Below are positions 31,655-45,205 of a stretch of 61,332 nucleotides of DNA, piece by piece. Source of the stretch: Fictibacillus nanhaiensis. Its GTDB lineage: Bacteria; Bacillota; Bacilli; Bacillales; Fictibacillaceae. Under the pieces are notes generated by a model. That model saw only the letters and a list, made by a program, of their open reading frames with translations, did no database searches and had not been told where the DNA came from. The number at the start of each line of letters is the position of its first letter. Positions within the stretch are counted from its first letter, which is position 1. Both the position numbers and the translations under genes were made by a program. Where the stretch lies: contig JAEACG010000010.1 of assembly GCA_016401345.1 (NCBI GenBank), forward strand, positions 1 through 61,332, in the 5' to 3' direction.

Positions 31655-31680
31655 TAGAGACAGTTCTCGGACTGTCTCTA
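31655..31680. other. Hairpin between rpsG and fusA
   Basis: TAGAGACAGT (31655-31664) pairs perfectly with ACTGTCTCTA (31671-31680), loop TCTCGG. No T run follows (AAAACACTAT), so it is more likely a processing or stability element than a terminator. Confidence 0.6.
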
Positions 31681-31724
31681 AAACACTATAAAAATTCCTT
31701 TTAAAAAGGGAAGGAGAGAAATTC

Positions 31725-33803
31725 ATGGCTAGAGAATTCTCCTTAAAAAATACTCGTAATATCGGTATCATGGCTCACATCGATGCTGGTAAAACAACGA
31801 CTACTGAACGTGTTCTTTACTATACTGGCCGTATCCACAAAATTGGTGAAACTCATGAAGGAGCTTCACAAATGGACTGGATGGAGCAGGAACAAGAGCG
31901 TGGAATCACGATTACTTCCGCTGCTACTACTGCTCAATGGAAAGGTCACCGTGTCAACATCATTGATACACCAGGACACGTAGACTTTACAGTTGAAGTA
32001 GAACGTTCATTACGTGTATTAGACGGAGCGGTTGCATTACTTGATGCTCAATCAGGTGTTGAACCACAAACAGAAACAGTTTGGCGTCAAGCGACTACTT
32101 ACGGGGTACCTCGTATTGTATTCGTAAACAAAATGGACAAGATCGGTGCGGATTTCTTATACTCCGTAAAAACGATTCATGACCGCCTTGGTGCTAACGC
32201 TCACCCGATCCAATTACCGATCGGTGCGGAAGACCAATTCGAAGCAATCATCGACCTTATCGAAATGAAAGCTGTATTCTACGGAAACGACCTTGGTACT
32301 GATATCGAAGTTCGTGACATTCCGGAAGAGCACATGCCTTTAGCTGAAGAATACCGTGGAAAACTTATCGAAGCGGTTGCTGAGCTAGATGAAGAAATGA
32401 TGATGAAGTACTTAGAAGGCGAAGAAATTACGAACGAAGAACTTAAAGCAGGTATCCGTCAAGGTACTTGTAACGTTGAGTTCTATCCGGTAATGTGTGG
32501 TTCGGCATTTAAGAACAAAGGTGTACAGCTTATGCTAGACGCAGTTCTTGATTACCTTCCATCGCCAATCGATGTACCAGCTATCAAGGGTGTACTTCCT
32601 GACTCTGAAGAAGAAGTAACTCGTGAATCAAGTGACGAAGCACCATTCTCTGCACTTGCATTTAAAGTTATGACTGACCCTTATGTTGGTAAGTTAACAT
32701 TCTTCCGTGTGTACTCTGGTACACTAAACTCAGGATCATACGTACAGAACTCTACTAAAGGAAAGCGCGAGCGTGTTGGACGTATCCTTCAAATGCATGC
32801 AAACTCCCGTGAAGAGATCTCTGTCGTATACGCTGGAGATATCGCAGCTGCTGTAGGTCTTAAAGACACTACAACTGGTGATACACTTTGTGATGAAAAG
32901 AGCCTTGTTATCTTAGAATCCATGGTATTCCCAGAGCCAGTTATCTCACTATCTATCGAGCCGAAGTCTAAAGCAGACCAAGACAAGATGGGTATGGCAC
33001 TTGCTAAGCTAGCTGAAGAAGATCCAACATTCCGTACTGAAACAAACGAAGAAACTGGACAAACGATCATCGCAGGTATGGGTGAGCTTCACCTTGACAT
33101 CCTAGTTGACCGTATGCGCCGTGAATTCAAGGTAGAAGCTAACGTGGGTGCTCCTCAGGTTGCTTACCGTGAAACAATTCGCCAAGCTGCTAAGGTTGAA
33201 GGTAAATTCGTTCGTCAGTCTGGTGGTCGTGGACAATACGGTCACGTTTGGATCGAATTCGAGCCAGGTGACGAAGGATCTGGATTCGTATTTGAAAACA
33301 AAATCGTTGGTGGGGCAGTTCCTCGTGAATACATCCCTGCAGTTCAAGCTGGTATCGAAGAATCAATGAAAAACGGAATGCTTGCTGGTTTCCCATTACT
33401 TGACCTTAAAGCTCGTATCGTTGATGGATCATACCATGATGTTGACTCCAACGAAATGGCGTTTAAGATTGCCGGTTCAATGGCTCTTAAGAACGCTAAA
33501 TCAAAGTGTGACCCTGCAATTCTAGAGCCGATCATGAAAGTTGAAGTAACGGTTCCTGAAGAGTATATGGGTGACATCATGGGTGACGTAACTTCCCGTC
33601 GTGGACGTGTTGAAGGTATGGAAGCTCGTGGTAACGCACAAATCGTTAAAGCGATGGTTCCACTTGCTGAGATGTTCGGATATGCAACTAGCTTGCGTTC
33701 TCGTACACAAGGCCGCGGTACTTACTCAATGCACTTCGATCACTACGAAGAAGTACCTAAGTCAATCTCTGAAGAAATCATCAAAAAATCAACTGGAGCT
33801 TAA
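31725..33803 (+). CDS. fusA: Elongation factor G
   Basis: 692 aa translocation GTPase. It shows G1 [12 protein letters not shown], switch I RGITI, G3 DTPGHVDF and G4 NKMDKIGA, then domains II-V with [29 protein letters not shown] precedes the ATG. Confidence 0.97.
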   Translation: MAREFSLKNTRNIGIMAHIDAGKTTTTERVLYYTGRIHKIGETHEGASQMDWMEQEQERGITITSAATTAQWKGHRVNIIDTPGHVDFTVEVERSLRVLDGAVALLDAQSGVEPQTETVWRQATTYGVPRIVFVNKMDKIGADFLYSVKTIHDRLGANAHPIQLPIGAEDQFEAIIDLIEMKAVFYGNDLGTDIEVRDIPEEHMPLAEEYRGKLIEAVAELDEEMMMKYLEGEEITNEELKAGIRQGTCNVEFYPVMCGSAFKNKGVQLMLDAVLDYLPSPIDVPAIKGVLPDSEEEVTRESSDEAPFSALAFKVMTDPYVGKLTFFRVYSGTLNSGSYVQNSTKGKRERVGRILQMHANSREEISVVYAGDIAAAVGLKDTTTGDTLCDEKSLVILESMVFPEPVISLSIEPKSKADQDKMGMALAKLAEEDPTFRTETNEETGQTIIAGMGELHLDILVDRMRREFKVEANVGAPQVAYRETIRQAAKVEGKFVRQSGGRGQYGHVWIEFEPGDEGSGFVFENKIVGGAVPREYIPAVQAGIEESMKNGMLAGFPLLDLKARIVDGSYHDVDSNEMAFKIAGSMALKNAKSKCDPAILEPIMKVEVTVPEEYMGDIMGDVTSRRGRVEGMEARGNAQIVKAMVPLAEMFGYATSLRSRTQGRGTYSMHFDHYEEVPKSISEEIIKKSTGA

Positions 33804-33919
33804 TCTCTTCGGTTGTAAGAAGCAACATTTTCATGTAATCTAAAATGGGCAGTACAAACTGTTCGTTTTAAATAAAAAAATCTACTATATGTAAACATAT
33901 TTAAGGAGGAATCTTTCTC

Positions 33920-35110
33920 ATGGGTAAAGAGAAATTTGATCGTTCCAAAACGCATGCTAACATTGGTACTATCGGTCACGTTGACCATGGTAAAACAACT
34001 TTAACAGCTGCTATCACTACTGTTCTTGCTAAGAAAAACGGTAAGGGTGTAGCAATGGCTTATGACCAAATCGACGGTGCTCCAGAAGAGCGCGAACGTG
34101 GAATCACAATCTCAACTGCACACGTTGAGTATGAAACTGATTCTCGTCACTATGCACACGTAGACTGCCCAGGACATGCTGACTATGTTAAGAACATGAT
34201 CACTGGTGCAGCACAAATGGATGGTGGGATCCTAGTAGTATCTGCTGCTGACGGCCCAATGCCACAAACTCGTGAGCACATCCTTCTTTCTCGTCAAGTA
34301 GGTGTACCTTACCTTGTTGTATTCATGAACAAGTGTGACATGGTAGACGACGAAGAACTTCTTGAGCTAGTAGAAATGGAAGTTCGTGACCTTCTTTCTG
34401 AGTATGACTTCCCAGGAGATGATATTCCTGTAATCAAAGGTTCTGCTCTTAAAGCTCTTGAAGGAGACGCTGATTGGGAAGCTAAAATCTACGAGCTAAT
34501 GGACGCTGTAGATTCTTATATCCCAACTCCTCCACGTGACACTGAAAAGCCATTCATGATGCCAGTTGAGGATGTATTCTCAATCACTGGTCGTGGTACA
34601 GTTGCTACTGGACGTGTTGAGCGTGGTGTAGTAAAAGTTGGTGACGTAGTTGAGATCCTTGGTCTTACTGAAGAGCCAAAATCAACAACTGTAACAGGTG
34701 TTGAAATGTTCCGTAAGCTTCTTGACTATGCTGAAGCTGGTGACAACATTGGTGCACTTCTTCGTGGGGTTTCTCGTGAAGATGTTGAGCGTGGACAAGT
34801 TCTTGCTAAGCCAGGTACTGTTAAAGCTCACACTAAGTTCAAATCAGAAGTTTATGTTCTTTCAAAAGAAGAGGGTGGACGTCACACTCCATTCTTCTCT
34901 AACTACCGTCCTCAGTTCTACTTCCGTACAACTGACGTAACTGGTATCATCCAACTTCCTGAAGGCGTAGAAATGGTTATGCCTGGAGATAACGTTGAGA
35001 TGACTGTAGAACTAATCGCTCCAATCGCTATCGAAGAAGGAACTAAGTTCTCTATTCGTGAAGGTGGACGTACAGTTGGTGCAGGCGTAGTTGCAACAAT
35101 CACTGAGTAA
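33920..35110 (+). CDS. tuf: Elongation factor Tu
   Basis: 396 aa. G1 [10 protein letters not shown], switch [10 protein letters not shown]3 DCPGHADY, G4 NKCDMVDD, G5 SALKAL; domain III ends [11 protein letters not shown]. Strong TAAGGAGG site. Codon use is the most biased in the window, as expected for a top-expressed gene. The 116-base gap to fusA may hold its own promoter, but I see no clear hexamers. Confidence 0.97.
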   Translation: MGKEKFDRSKTHANIGTIGHVDHGKTTLTAAITTVLAKKNGKGVAMAYDQIDGAPEERERGITISTAHVEYETDSRHYAHVDCPGHADYVKNMITGAAQMDGGILVVSAADGPMPQTREHILLSRQVGVPYLVVFMNKCDMVDDEELLELVEMEVRDLLSEYDFPGDDIPVIKGSALKALEGDADWEAKIYELMDAVDSYIPTPPRDTEKPFMMPVEDVFSITGRGTVATGRVERGVVKVGDVVEILGLTEEPKSTTVTGVEMFRKLLDYAEAGDNIGALLRGVSREDVERGQVLAKPGTVKAHTKFKSEVYVLSKEEGGRHTPFFSNYRPQFYFRTTDVTGIIQLPEGVEMVMPGDNVEMTVELIAPIAIEEGTKFSIREGGRTVGAGVVATITE

Positions 35111-35130
35111 TCTTATTACTCTTTAATAAA

Positions 35131-35160
35131 AACACTCTCCTTTTGGAGGGTGTTTTTTTT
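35131..35160 (+). terminator. Terminator of the str operon
   Basis: AACACTCTCC (35131-35140), loop TTTT, GGAGGGTGTT (35145-35154), then TTTTTT. Confidence 0.95.
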
Positions 35161-35224
35161 GTATATAATCGAATTCGATTATACTAAAGAATTTTTTCGT
35201 AAAACTTTGTTGCTTATGGAAGGG

Positions 35225-35352
35225 GTTGATTTCCGTTTCAGGTTGCTCGCTTTCCGCGGGGCAGGCGGTGAGCCCCTTGCCACTTTGTGCCTTTAAGGGT
35301 CTCACCTGACCGCTCGTCCCGCAGGAGTCTCGCACCCTCCACTCCAATCAAC
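35225..35352 (-). repeat. 128-bp palindromic intergenic repeat, copy F
   Basis: Begins GTTGATTTCCGTTTCAGGTT and ends CACTCCAATCAAC, with CGCTTTCCGCGGGGCAGGCG inside. Same orientation as A and D. It lies where B. subtilis carries ybaC between tuf and rpsJ. Confidence 0.92.
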
Positions 35353-35769
35353 TGATCAAAGAAGAGAATGAACAAATACGCCAATTGAAACATGCAGTAA
35401 GAAAAAAAGATTGATTTTTAAGTATAAATGAATCAATAGTGAAGAAATCTCTTTCCAATTAGCATTGAGTAGCTACTTCTGAATGTCAGAATGTACCTGA
35501 AATAGCTTGAAACACAATCTATCCAAAAATAAAGATGATGAATCCAGAAATTTAATAGCTGAATCCAAAAGTTGGGCCCTTGAATCCCCGAGTTTTGGTC
35601 GTGAATCCACAAATAGTAAAATATATATGACATGCGATTACAGTCGGCTGAAAAACTGAATAACCACATGCGGATCAGCAACGCATTATCTGAATCACCA
35701 CTACCAATCGCATTTCTTCTATATATATAGAAGAAACACATTCAAATATGCAAAAGAAGAAAAAGGAAG
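35353..35769. other. Gap between str and S10 operons, no gene
   Basis: AT-rich sequence with phased array 3 (35518-35622). A 102-codon open frame on the - strand (35433-35741) has no ribosome site and crosses the array; its heptapeptide pattern (WIxxxNF) is simply the 21-bp period read in frame. I see no other feature here. Confidence 0.6.
35518..35622. repeat. Phased array 3: TGAATCC core every 21 bp (4 perfect + 1 decayed units)
   Basis: TGAATCC begins at 35539, 35560, 35581 and 35602, exactly 21 bp apart; a decayed unit TCTATCC is at 35518, again 21 bp before the first. The core is followed by A/C-rich bases and then unrelated sequence. It ends ~150 bp before the S10 promoters. Confidence 0.88.
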
Positions 35770-35798
35770 TTGAAATCTCCTGATAAAGTCTCTATAAT
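35770..35798 (+). promoter_or_regulatory. S10 operon promoter P1
   Basis: TTGAAA (35770-35775), 17 bp, perfect TATAAT (35793-35798). Confidence 0.82.
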
Positions 35799-35838
35799 AG
35801 AAAAAGTGCGATTAGCAATAAATAAATGCAAATAACAC

Positions 35839-35867
35839 TTGCATTGGGCGTTGCTTTTCTCTATAAT
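35839..35867 (+). promoter_or_regulatory. S10 operon promoter P2
   Basis: TTGCAT (35839-35844), 17 bp, perfect TATAAT (35862-35867). It lies 69 bp after P1, so the ribosomal superoperon has two tandem sigma-A promoters. Confidence 0.85.
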
Positions 35868-35874
35868 AAGTAAT

Positions 35875-36316
<442 letters not shown>

Positions 36317-36365
36317 TTTCACGTTTGCTTATAAATATTTTACTTATTAATAGGAGGTGTGACGA

Positions 36366-37004
36366 ATGACCAAAGGAATCTTAGGTAGAAAAATTGGTAT
36401 GACTCAAGTTTTCGCAGAAAACGGAGATCTAATTCCAGTTACTGTAGTAGAAGTAACTCCTAACGTTGTTCTTCAAAAGAAATCCGTTGAGAATGATGGC
36501 TACGAAGCTATCCAACTTGGATTTGATGATAAAAAAGACTCTCGTACTAACAAGCCACAAGCAGGACATGCTGCTAAAGCTAGCACGAGCCCTAAGCGCT
36601 ACGTTAAAGAATTCCGTAATGTTGATGTTGCGGGATACGAAGTTGGTCAGGAAGTCAAAGCTGACATTTTTGCAGAAGGTGACGCTGTAGACGTTACTGG
36701 TACATCTAAAGGAAAAGGATTCCAAGGTGTTATCAAACGTCACGGGCAATCACGCGGGCCAATGAGCCACGGTTCCCGTTACCACCGTCGTCCTGGTTCA
36801 ATGGGTGCAGTTGACCCTAACCGTGTTTTCAAAGGGAAAGCATTACCTGGACGTACTGGCGGAGATACAGTAACTGTACAAAACTTAGAAGTTGTAAGAG
36901 TTGATGCAGAACGTAATCTTCTACTAATCAAAGGTAACGTACCTGGAGCGAAAAAGAGCTACGTTACAATTAACTCTGCTGTTAAAGCAAAGGATGCTAA
37001 ATAA
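36366..37004 (+). CDS. rplC: 50S ribosomal protein L3
   Basis: 212 aa. It shows [17 protein letters not shown] at the start and the long loop [20 protein letters not shown] reaching the peptidyl transferase centre. Early 50S assembly protein; in B. subtilis it also stimulates Mini-III (15404). Confidence 0.97.
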   Translation: MTKGILGRKIGMTQVFAENGDLIPVTVVEVTPNVVLQKKSVENDGYEAIQLGFDDKKDSRTNKPQAGHAAKASTSPKRYVKEFRNVDVAGYEVGQEVKADIFAEGDAVDVTGTSKGKGFQGVIKRHGQSRGPMSHGSRYHRRPGSMGAVDPNRVFKGKALPGRTGGDTVTVQNLEVVRVDAERNLLLIKGNVPGAKKSYVTINSAVKAKDAK

Positions 37005-37021
37005 GGAAGGAGGACAATCTG

Positions 37022-37645
37022 ATGCCAAAAGTAGCATTATTTAAACAAGATGGTACTCAAGCTGGCGATATCGAATTAAACGATTCCGTTTTCGGTATTG
37101 AACCAAATAAAAGCGTGCTTTTTGACGCTGTTATTATGCAGCAAGCATCACAGCGCCAAGGAACGCACGATGTAAAGAACCGTTCTGAAGTTGCTGGTGG
37201 TGGACGCAAGCCTTGGAAACAGAAAGGTACTGGACGTGCTCGTCAAGGATCTATCCGTTCTCCACAATGGGTTGGCGGTGGAGTGGTTTTCGGACCAACA
37301 CCAAGAAGCTATTCTTACAAATTACCAAAGAAGGTTCGTCGCTTAGCTATTAAATCAGCGCTATCTTCTAAGGTTCTAGATAACGACTTAATCGTTTTAG
37401 AAGGTCTTGCATTCGAAGCTCCTAAAACAAAGGAAATGATGCAAGTTCTTGCAAATCTATCCGCAGATCGTAAAGCATTAGTTGTAACTGCTGATTACAA
37501 TGACGCTGTTGCATTGTCTGCACGTAACATCCCTGGCGTAACAGTTGTTACGGCTAACGGCGTTAGTGTTCTTGACGTGTTAAACCACGACAAGCTTCTT
37601 ATGACTAAAGACGCTGTGGAAAAAGTAGGGGAGGTGCTCGCATAA
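37022..37645 (+). CDS. rplD: 50S ribosomal protein L4
   Basis: 207 aa. It has the conserved exit-tunnel loop, reading from [20 protein letters not shown] to [14 protein letters not shown], intact with no macrolide-type change evident. GGAAGGAGGA precedes it. The stop overlaps the rplW ATG by one base. Confidence 0.97.
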   Translation: MPKVALFKQDGTQAGDIELNDSVFGIEPNKSVLFDAVIMQQASQRQGTHDVKNRSEVAGGGRKPWKQKGTGRARQGSIRSPQWVGGGVVFGPTPRSYSYKLPKKVRRLAIKSALSSKVLDNDLIVLEGLAFEAPKTKEMMQVLANLSADRKALVVTADYNDAVALSARNIPGVTVVTANGVSVLDVLNHDKLLMTKDAVEKVGEVLA

Positions 37646-37932
37646 TGGAAGCTCGTGATGTGATTAAGCGCCCCGTTATTACAGAGCGTTCTACTGAAAT
37701 AATGGCTGACAAAAAATACACGTTCGAAGTTAATCCTCGTGCTACTAAGACTCAAATCAAAGGCGCACTAGAAGAAATCTTTGGCGTAAAAATTCAATCT
37801 GTAAACACTGCTACCTACAAAGGTAAGTTCAAGCGTGTAGGCCGTCATACTGGTTACACTTCTAAACGTAAAAAAGCAGTAGTTACATTAACTCCAGAAA
37901 GCAAAGAACTCGACTTTTTTGAAGGAGTTTAA
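37645..37932 (+). CDS. rplW: 50S ribosomal protein L23
   Basis: 95 aa. It begins [18 protein letters not shown] and contains [20 protein letters not shown]. Forms the docking site for trigger factor and SRP at the exit tunnel. GGGGAGGTG inside rplD precedes it. Confidence 0.97.
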   Translation: MEARDVIKRPVITERSTEIMADKKYTFEVNPRATKTQIKGALEEIFGVKIQSVNTATYKGKFKRVGRHTGYTSKRKKAVVTLTPESKELDFFEGV

Positions 37933-37960
37933 AAAGAACTCGTAAAGGAGGGAAATTACA

Positions 37961-38791
37961 ATGGGTATCAAAAAGTTTAAACCGACAACTAACGGTCGTC
38001 GTAACATGTCTCAGCTTGACTTTGCTGAAATTACAACTGACCAACCAGAAAAATCCTTGCTTGCTCCTCTTAGCAAAAAAGCTGGGCGTAACAACCAAGG
38101 TAAACTAACTGTTCGTCACCAAGGTGGAGGACACAAGCGTAAGTATCGTATCATCGATTTCAAACGTAACAAAGACGGAATACCAGGTCGCGTTGCTACA
38201 ATCGAATACGATCCAAACCGTACGGCTAACATCGCGCTAATCCACTATGCAGATGGTGAGAAGCGTTATATCTTAGCTCCAAAAGGAATTAAAGTAGGGC
38301 AAGAAATCATGTCCGGTACTGAAGCTGATATTAAAGTAGGTAACTCACTTCCATTAGCTAACATTCCTGTAGGTTCTACAATTCACAACATCGAACTTAA
38401 GCCTGGTAAAGGTGGACAATTAGCTCGTTCAGCTGGTGCTGAAGCTCAACTTCTTGGTAAAGAAGAAAAGTATGCGCTAGTTCGTCTAGGTTCTGGTGAA
38501 GTTCGTATGATCCTTCTTACTTGCCGTGCAACTATCGGTCAAGTTGGAAACTTAGAGCATGAACTTGTGAACGTTGGTAAAGCAGGTCGTTCTCGTTGGA
38601 AGGGTATCCGCCCAACAGTTCGTGGTTCTGTAATGAACCCTAACGATCACCCACACGGTGGTGGTGAAGGACGCGCTCCAATCGGACGTAAATCACCAAT
38701 GTCTCCATGGGGTAAACCAACTCTTGGATATAAAACTCGTAAGAAAAATAGCCAAACTGACAAGTACATTGTACGTCGTCGCAAAAAATAA
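37961..38791 (+). CDS. rplB: 50S ribosomal protein L2
   Basis: 276 aa. It shows [36 protein letters not shown] and the near-universal [19 protein letters not shown] with the essential His. Located by the peptidyl transferase centre. Confidence 0.97.
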   Translation: MGIKKFKPTTNGRRNMSQLDFAEITTDQPEKSLLAPLSKKAGRNNQGKLTVRHQGGGHKRKYRIIDFKRNKDGIPGRVATIEYDPNRTANIALIHYADGEKRYILAPKGIKVGQEIMSGTEADIKVGNSLPLANIPVGSTIHNIELKPGKGGQLARSAGAEAQLLGKEEKYALVRLGSGEVRMILLTCRATIGQVGNLEHELVNVGKAGRSRWKGIRPTVRGSVMNPNDHPHGGGEGRAPIGRKSPMSPWGKPTLGYKTRKKNSQTDKYIVRRRKK

Positions 38792-38848
38792 TGTGATTGT
38801 ACTACGGTTCAATCGAGCCGTAGCGCAAACACAAAGGGAGGTTCTCAA

Positions 38849-39127
38849 ATGGGTCGCAGTTTGAAAAAAGGGCCTTTTGTAGATGACCACTTGATGAAAA
38901 AGGTCGAGGCACTTAATGAATCTAACGACAAGAAAGTAGTTAAAACTTGGTCTCGTCGTTCTACGATTTTCCCTGACTTCATCGGTCACACAATCGCTGT
39001 TTATGATGGTCGTAAGCACGTGCCGGTTTATTGTACAGAAGATATGGTCGGTCACAAGTTAGGTGAGTTTGCACCTACTCGTACTTACAAAGGCCATGCA
39101 GCTGATGATAAGAAAACAAGACGTTAA
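38849..39127 (+). CDS. rpsS: 30S ribosomal protein S19
   Basis: 92 aa. It shows [38 protein letters not shown] and [16 protein letters not shown]. 30S head protein, partner of S13. Confidence 0.97.
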   Translation: MGRSLKKGPFVDDHLMKKVEALNESNDKKVVKTWSRRSTIFPDFIGHTIAVYDGRKHVPVYCTEDMVGHKLGEFAPTRTYKGHAADDKKTRR

Positions 39128-39146
39128 TTGAGGGGAGGTACACAAA

Positions 39147-39488
39147 ATGGAAGCAAAAGCAATTGCTAAACAAGTGCGTATTGCTCCTCGTAAAGCTCGC
39201 ATCGTAATCGACTTGATTCGAGGCAAGCAAGTAGGTGAGGCACTTGCGATTCTACGTTTGACGCCTAAAGCAGCTTCTCCTGTAATTGAAAAGGTGCTTA
39301 AGTCTGCTATCGCAAACGCAGAACACAACTATGAAATGGAACCGAACAACTTGGTGATTAAGCAAGCGTTCGTTGATGAAGGTATTACTCTTAAGCGTTT
39401 CCGTCCTCGTGCGATGGGTCGCGCAAGCCGTATCAACAAACGTACTAGCCACATCACAATCGTTGTTTCTGAAAAGAAGGAGGGTTAA
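39147..39488 (+). CDS. rplV: 50S ribosomal protein L22
   Basis: 113 aa. It shows [17 protein letters not shown] and the exit-tunnel hairpin around [20 protein letters not shown] without the deletion seen in macrolide-resistant strains. Ends 3 bases before rpsC. Confidence 0.97.
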   Translation: MEAKAIAKQVRIAPRKARIVIDLIRGKQVGEALAILRLTPKAASPVIEKVLKSAIANAEHNYEMEPNNLVIKQAFVDEGITLKRFRPRAMGRASRINKRTSHITIVVSEKKEG

Positions 39489-39491
39489 GAC

Positions 39492-40781
<1,290 letters not shown>

Positions 40782-40803
40782 ATCTTGAGAGGAGGTTCGC
40801 ACA

Positions 40804-41067
40804 ATGAGTGAACGTAACCAGCGCAAGGTGTACACTGGTCGTGTTGTTTCTGACAAGATGGACAAAACGATTACAGTGCTTGTAGAAACTTACAAGACTC
40901 ACACTTTATATAACAAGCGCGTTAAATACTCTAAAAAGTTAAAAGCGCATGATGAAAACAACACTGCTAAAATTGGCGATATCGTAAAGGTTATGGAAAC
41001 GCGTCCGCTTTCTAAAGACAAGCGATTCCGTCTAGTTGAAGTAGTACAAGAAGCAGTAATTATTTAA
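40804..41067 (+). CDS. rpsQ: 30S ribosomal protein S17
   Basis: 87 aa. OB-fold protein with [20 protein letters not shown] and [26 protein letters not shown] precedes it. Confidence 0.97.
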   Translation: MSERNQRKVYTGRVVSDKMDKTITVLVETYKTHTLYNKRVKYSKKLKAHDENNTAKIGDIVKVMETRPLSKDKRFRLVEVVQEAVII

Positions 41068-41112
41068 TAAATTGTTCGGATTATACTCATATCCGAAAGG
41101 AGGTCCATTCGC

Positions 41113-41481
41113 ATGATTCAACAAGAATCCCGTTTAAGAGTAGCTGATAACTCCGGTGCGAAAGAGTTACTTTGCATTAAAGTTCTTGGTGGTTCTGGTC
41201 GTAAGTACGCTAACGTTGGTGACATTATCGTTTGTTCGGTTAAGTCCGCAACACCAGGTGGCGTTGTTAAGAAAGGTGACGTTGTTAAAGCGGTAGTGGT
41301 ACGTTCTAAGCGTGGTATGCGCCGTAACGACGGATCTTACATCCGCTTTGATGAGAACGCGGCTGTAATCGTTAAGGATGATAAAGGTCCTCGAGGAACT
41401 CGTATCTTCGGACCAGTAGCACGTGAACTTCGTGACAAGCAATTTATGAAAATCGTATCTCTTGCTCCAGAAGTTCTTTAA
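41113..41481 (+). CDS. rplN: 50S ribosomal protein L14
   Basis: 122 aa. It shows [39 protein letters not shown] and [20 protein letters not shown]. Inter-subunit bridge protein; AAAGGAGGTCC precedes it. Confidence 0.97.
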   Translation: MIQQESRLRVADNSGAKELLCIKVLGGSGRKYANVGDIIVCSVKSATPGGVVKKGDVVKAVVVRSKRGMRRNDGSYIRFDENAAVIVKDDKGPRGTRIFGPVARELRDKQFMKIVSLAPEVL

Positions 41482-41532
41482 TATATTTACTAGCAAGGCG
41501 TTTATTGTCTTGTAAGGAGGTGCAACATCACA

Positions 41533-41850
41533 ATGCCATTGCATGTGAAAAAAGGCGATAAAGTACAAGTTATTTCCGGCAAGGATAAAGGTAAACAAGG
41601 TGTGATCCTTGAAGCTTATCCGAAGCTAAATAGAGTGCTTGTTGAAGGTGTGAACGTTGTTAAGAAACACGCAAAACCTTCTCAAGCTAATCCACAAGGT
41701 GGAATCCTTAGCCAAGAAGCACCAATTCATGCTTCTAACGTAATGCCTCTTGACCCTAAAACTGGTGCTCCTACTCGTGTAGGCTACAATGTAGTTGATG
41801 GGAAAAAAGTTCGTGTGGCCAAAAAATCTGGTGAAACCCTAGATAAATAA
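41533..41850 (+). CDS. rplX: 50S ribosomal protein L24
   Basis: 105 aa. KOW motif [20 protein letters not shown], then [20 protein letters not shown]. Assembly initiator near the tunnel exit. The first residues read MPLHVKK, two longer than in B. subtilis. Confidence 0.97.
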   Translation: MPLHVKKGDKVQVISGKDKGKQGVILEAYPKLNRVLVEGVNVVKKHAKPSQANPQGGILSQEAPIHASNVMPLDPKTGAPTRVGYNVVDGKKVRVAKKSGETLDK

Positions 41851-41876
41851 GTCTCAGAGTGAAAGGAGGACACATA

Positions 41877-42416
41877 ATGAACCGTCTACAAGAGCGATAT
41901 AAAGCAGAGATCTTACCATCTCTAATGGAAAAGTTTAATTACACTTCAGTAATGCAAGCACCAAAGATCGAAAAAATCGTTATCAACATGGGTGTTGGTG
42001 AAGCAGTATCCAACTCTAAAGTGTTAGATACAGCAGTAGAGGAACTTACAGCAATCGCTGGTCAAAAGCCTGTGATCACGCGTGCTAAGAAATCTATCGC
42101 TGGATTCAAACTTCGTGAAGGTATGCCGATCGGATCAAAAGTTACACTTCGCGGAGAGCGCATGTATGACTTCCTTGATAAGTTAATCAGCGTTTCCCTT
42201 CCACGTGTACGTGACTTCCGCGGGGTTTCCAAGAAGTCTTTCGACGGCCGCGGTAACTACACGCTTGGAGTTAAAGAGCAATTGATCTTCCCGGAGATCG
42301 ACTATGATAAAGTAAACAAAGTTCGCGGAATGGACATCGTTATCGTAACGACTGCGAACACTGACGAAGAAGCACGTGAGCTTCTTACACAAGTCGGAAT
42401 GCCGTTCCAAAAATAA
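41877..42416 (+). CDS. rplE: 50S ribosomal protein L5
   Basis: 179 aa. It begins [20 protein letters not shown] and has [19 protein letters not shown]. Binds 5S rRNA. ATG 41877 is right: AAAGGAGGA at 41861-41868 lies inside the longer frame that begins at 41859. Confidence 0.97.
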   Translation: MNRLQERYKAEILPSLMEKFNYTSVMQAPKIEKIVINMGVGEAVSNSKVLDTAVEELTAIAGQKPVITRAKKSIAGFKLREGMPIGSKVTLRGERMYDFLDKLISVSLPRVRDFRGVSKKSFDGRGNYTLGVKEQLIFPEIDYDKVNKVRGMDIVIVTTANTDEEARELLTQVGMPFQK

Positions 42417-42626
<210 letters not shown>

Positions 42627-42658
42627 TACCCTGAAAAAAGGGAAGGAGGTAACTAGTA

Positions 42659-43057
42659 ATGGTTATGACAGATCCAATTGCAGATATGCTTACTCGTATC
42701 CGCAACGCAAACACTGTTCGTCACGATAAATTGGAGCTTCCTGCTTCTAATATGAAAAAAGAAATCGCAGAAATCCTAAAGCGTGAAGGTTTTGTTCGCG
42801 ATGTGGAATATGTAGAGGATAGCAAACAAGGAATGATTCGTATCTTCCTTAAGTACGGTTCTAACAATGAGCGTGTAATCTCAGGTCTTAAGCGTATCTC
42901 TAAGCCTGGACTACGTGTTTATGCAAAATCAACTGATCTTCCACGAGTACTTGGAGGACTTGGTATTGCGATCGTATCTACTTCTAAAGGCATTATGACT
43001 GATAAAGAAGCTCGCCAATCACAAATGGGTGGCGAAGTACTAGCGTACGTTTGGTAA
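42659..43057 (+). CDS. rpsH: 30S ribosomal protein S8
   Basis: 132 aa. It shows [15 protein letters not shown] and the RNA-binding C-terminal half [20 protein letters not shown]. Starts MVMTD as in B. subtilis. In E. coli S8 represses the spc operon; a matching site is not evident here. Confidence 0.97.
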   Translation: MVMTDPIADMLTRIRNANTVRHDKLELPASNMKKEIAEILKREGFVRDVEYVEDSKQGMIRIFLKYGSNNERVISGLKRISKPGLRVYAKSTDLPRVLGGLGIAIVSTSKGIMTDKEARQSQMGGEVLAYVW

Positions 43058-43081
43058 TAAATAGCGAATGGAGGTGTCAAC

Positions 43082-43621
43082 ATGTCTCGCGTAGGTAACA
43101 AACCGATTGAAGTTCCAGGTGGCGTTACAATCGATGTTGCAACTGACAACACGGTTTCTGTAAAAGGCCCTAAAGGTGAACTTTCTCGCAAATTCAATGC
43201 TGACATTAAGATTAATGTTCAAGATAACGAAATTACTGTGGAACGCCCGAGCGACCACAAAGAGCACCGTGCATTGCATGGTACAACTCGTAGCGTACTA
43301 AACAACATGGTTATCGGTGTAACTAACGGTTATGAAAGAGCTCTAGAAATTATCGGGGTTGGATATCGTGCTTCCAAAGCTGGTAACAAGCTTGTACTTA
43401 ACGTAGGTTACTCTCATCCTGTTGAAATCGTTCCTGAGCAAGGGATCGACATCGAAGTACCTTCTAACACGAAGGTAATCGTTAAGGGTATTGACAAGCA
43501 ACGTGTAGGTGAAGTTGCTGCAAACATCCGTTCAGTTCGTTCACCTGAGCCTTACAAAGGTAAAGGTATTCGTTACGAAGGTGAATTCGTTCGCCGTAAA
43601 GAAGGTAAAACTGGTAAATAA
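43082..43621 (+). CDS. rplF: 50S ribosomal protein L6
   Basis: 179 aa. It begins [17 protein letters not shown] and ends with [20 protein letters not shown], the L6 signature. Near the GTPase-associated region. AATGGAGGTG precedes it. Confidence 0.97.
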   Translation: MSRVGNKPIEVPGGVTIDVATDNTVSVKGPKGELSRKFNADIKINVQDNEITVERPSDHKEHRALHGTTRSVLNNMVIGVTNGYERALEIIGVGYRASKAGNKLVLNVGYSHPVEIVPEQGIDIEVPSNTKVIVKGIDKQRVGEVAANIRSVRSPEPYKGKGIRYEGEFVRRKEGKTGK

Positions 43622-43652
43622 AGCCGTTAGGTAGCGGAAAGGAGTGCAAAGG

Positions 43653-44015
43653 ATGATCACGAAAGCAGATAAGAATGTCGCTCGTAAGAAAAGACATGCT
43701 CGTGTTCGCCGCGTTGTAAGCGGAACAGCACAACGTCCTCGTTTGAACGTATTCCGTTCTACAAAGCACATCTATGCTCAATTGATCGATGATCAAGCAG
43801 GTGTAACAATTGTATCTGCATCTTCCCTTGATAAAGGTGTAAGTGTAGAAAACGGTGGAAACGTAGATGCTGCTAAAGCGATTGGTCAAGAAATCGCTAA
43901 GCGCGCAGTTGAAAAAGGAATCAAATCGGTAGTATTTGACCGAGGCGGATATTTATATCACGGACGTATTAAAGCATTAGCAGACGCAGCTCGTGAAGCT
44001 GGGTTAGAATTTTAA
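43653..44015 (+). CDS. rplR: 50S ribosomal protein L18
   Basis: 120 aa. It begins [20 protein letters not shown] and ends [20 protein letters not shown]. Brings 5S rRNA to the 50S with L5. ATG 43653 behind AAAGGAGTG matches relatives; a start at 43644 would be inside the ribosome site. Confidence 0.96.
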   Translation: MITKADKNVARKKRHARVRRVVSGTAQRPRLNVFRSTKHIYAQLIDDQAGVTIVSASSLDKGVSVENGGNVDAAKAIGQEIAKRAVEKGIKSVVFDRGGYLYHGRIKALADAAREAGLEF

Positions 44016-44032
44016 TCGAAGGAGGGAACCTG

Positions 44033-44530
44033 ATGCGTATCGACCCTAACAAACTTGAACTTGAAGAACGCGTCGTTACCGTTAACCGTGTAGCTAAGGT
44101 AGTAAAAGGTGGACGTCGTTTCCGCTTTGCTGCAGTAGTTGTAGTTGGTGACAAAAACGGTCACGTTGGATTCGGTACTGGTAAAGCCCAAGAGGTACCA
44201 GAAGCGATCCGTAAGGCGATTGAAGATGCTAAGAAGAACTTAGTAACTGTACCGATCGTAAAAACAACAATTCCTCACCAAGTAATTGGACGCTTTGGAG
44301 CAGGTAACGTACTTCTTAAACCTGCATCTGAAGGTACTGGGGTAATTGCTGGTGGACCTGTACGTGCAGTATTGGAGCTTGCTGGTGTAGGTGACATCCT
44401 TTCTAAGTCACTTGGATCTAACAACCCAATCAACATGGTTCGTGCAACTATCGAAGGTTTGAAAAATTTAAAGCGTGCTGAAGACGTTGCGAAACTTCGC
44501 GGTAAATCAGTACAAGAGCTTTTAGGTTAA
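44033..44530 (+). CDS. rpsE: 30S ribosomal protein S5
   Basis: 165 aa. It shows the N-terminal dsRBD-like domain ([20 protein letters not shown]) with the spectinomycin-associated loop intact, and then [28 protein letters not shown] precedes it. Confidence 0.97.
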   Translation: MRIDPNKLELEERVVTVNRVAKVVKGGRRFRFAAVVVVGDKNGHVGFGTGKAQEVPEAIRKAIEDAKKNLVTVPIVKTTIPHQVIGRFGAGNVLLKPASEGTGVIAGGPVRAVLELAGVGDILSKSLGSNNPINMVRATIEGLKNLKRAEDVAKLRGKSVQELLG

Positions 44531-44544
44531 GGAGGGAACTTTAG

Positions 44545-44733
44545 ATGGCTAAGAAATTAGAAATCACCCTCACTCGTAGTGTTATCGGCCGTCCTGAAAA
44601 CCAACGTATCGTTGTTAAGACACTTGGTTTGCGCAAAATGCACCAGACGGTTGTACACGAAGATAACGCGGCTATCCGCGGTATGGTTAACAAGGTGTCT
44701 CACCTTTTAACAGTGAAAGAATTAGAAGCTTAA
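44545..44733 (+). CDS. rpmD: 50S ribosomal protein L30
   Basis: 62 aa. It shows [18 protein letters not shown] and [28 protein letters not shown] precedes it. Confidence 0.97.
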   Translation: MAKKLEITLTRSVIGRPENQRIVVKTLGLRKMHQTVVHEDNAAIRGMVNKVSHLLTVKELEA

Positions 44734-44764
44734 TAAGATAAATAAATCATGAGGAGGTGCTCAG

Positions 44765-45205
44765 ATGAAACTTCATGAGTTGAAGCCATCAGAAGGATCC
44801 CGTAAAGTTCGCAACCGTTTAGGTCGCGGTATCGGATCAGGCAATGGTAAAACAAGTGGTCGTGGTCATAAAGGTCAAAACTCTCGTTCAGGCGGTGGTG
44901 TTAGACCTGGATTCGAAGGTGGACAAAATCCACTAGCACGTCGTTTACCGAAACGCGGATTCACAAACCCTACTCGTAAAGAGTATGCAGTTGTAAATCT
45001 TGAGAAGCTAGTTCGTTTTGAAGAGGGCACAGTAGTTACTCCGGAACTTCTTATCGAAACAGGAGTAGTTAGCAGTCTTAAAAACGGAATTAAAGTTCTT
45101 GGAAATGGCAAGTTAGAAGCTAAGCTTACAGTTAAGGCGCACAAATTCTCTGTTTCTGCTAAAGAAGCAATTGAAGCAGCGGGCGGAACTACTGAGGTGA
45201 TCTAA
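44765..45205 (+). CDS. rplO: 50S ribosomal protein L15
   Basis: 146 aa. Glycine-rich N-terminus ([20 protein letters not shown]) that threads into 23S rRNA; C-terminal globular part. The last base of its TAA is the first of the secY ATG. Confidence 0.97.
   Translation: MKLHELKPSEGSRKVRNRLGRGIGSGNGKTSGRGHKGQNSRSGGGVRPGFEGGQNPLARRLPKRGFTNPTRKEYAVVNLEKLVRFEEGTVVTPELLIETGVVSSLKNGIKVLGNGKLEAKLTVKAHKFSVSAKEAIEAAGGTTEVI

Noticed and set aside
35433-35741. 102-codon open frame on the - strand between tuf and rpsJ with heptapeptide repeats
   Set aside because: No ribosome site, low-complexity composition, and the heptad pattern is only the 21-bp array period read as seven codons.
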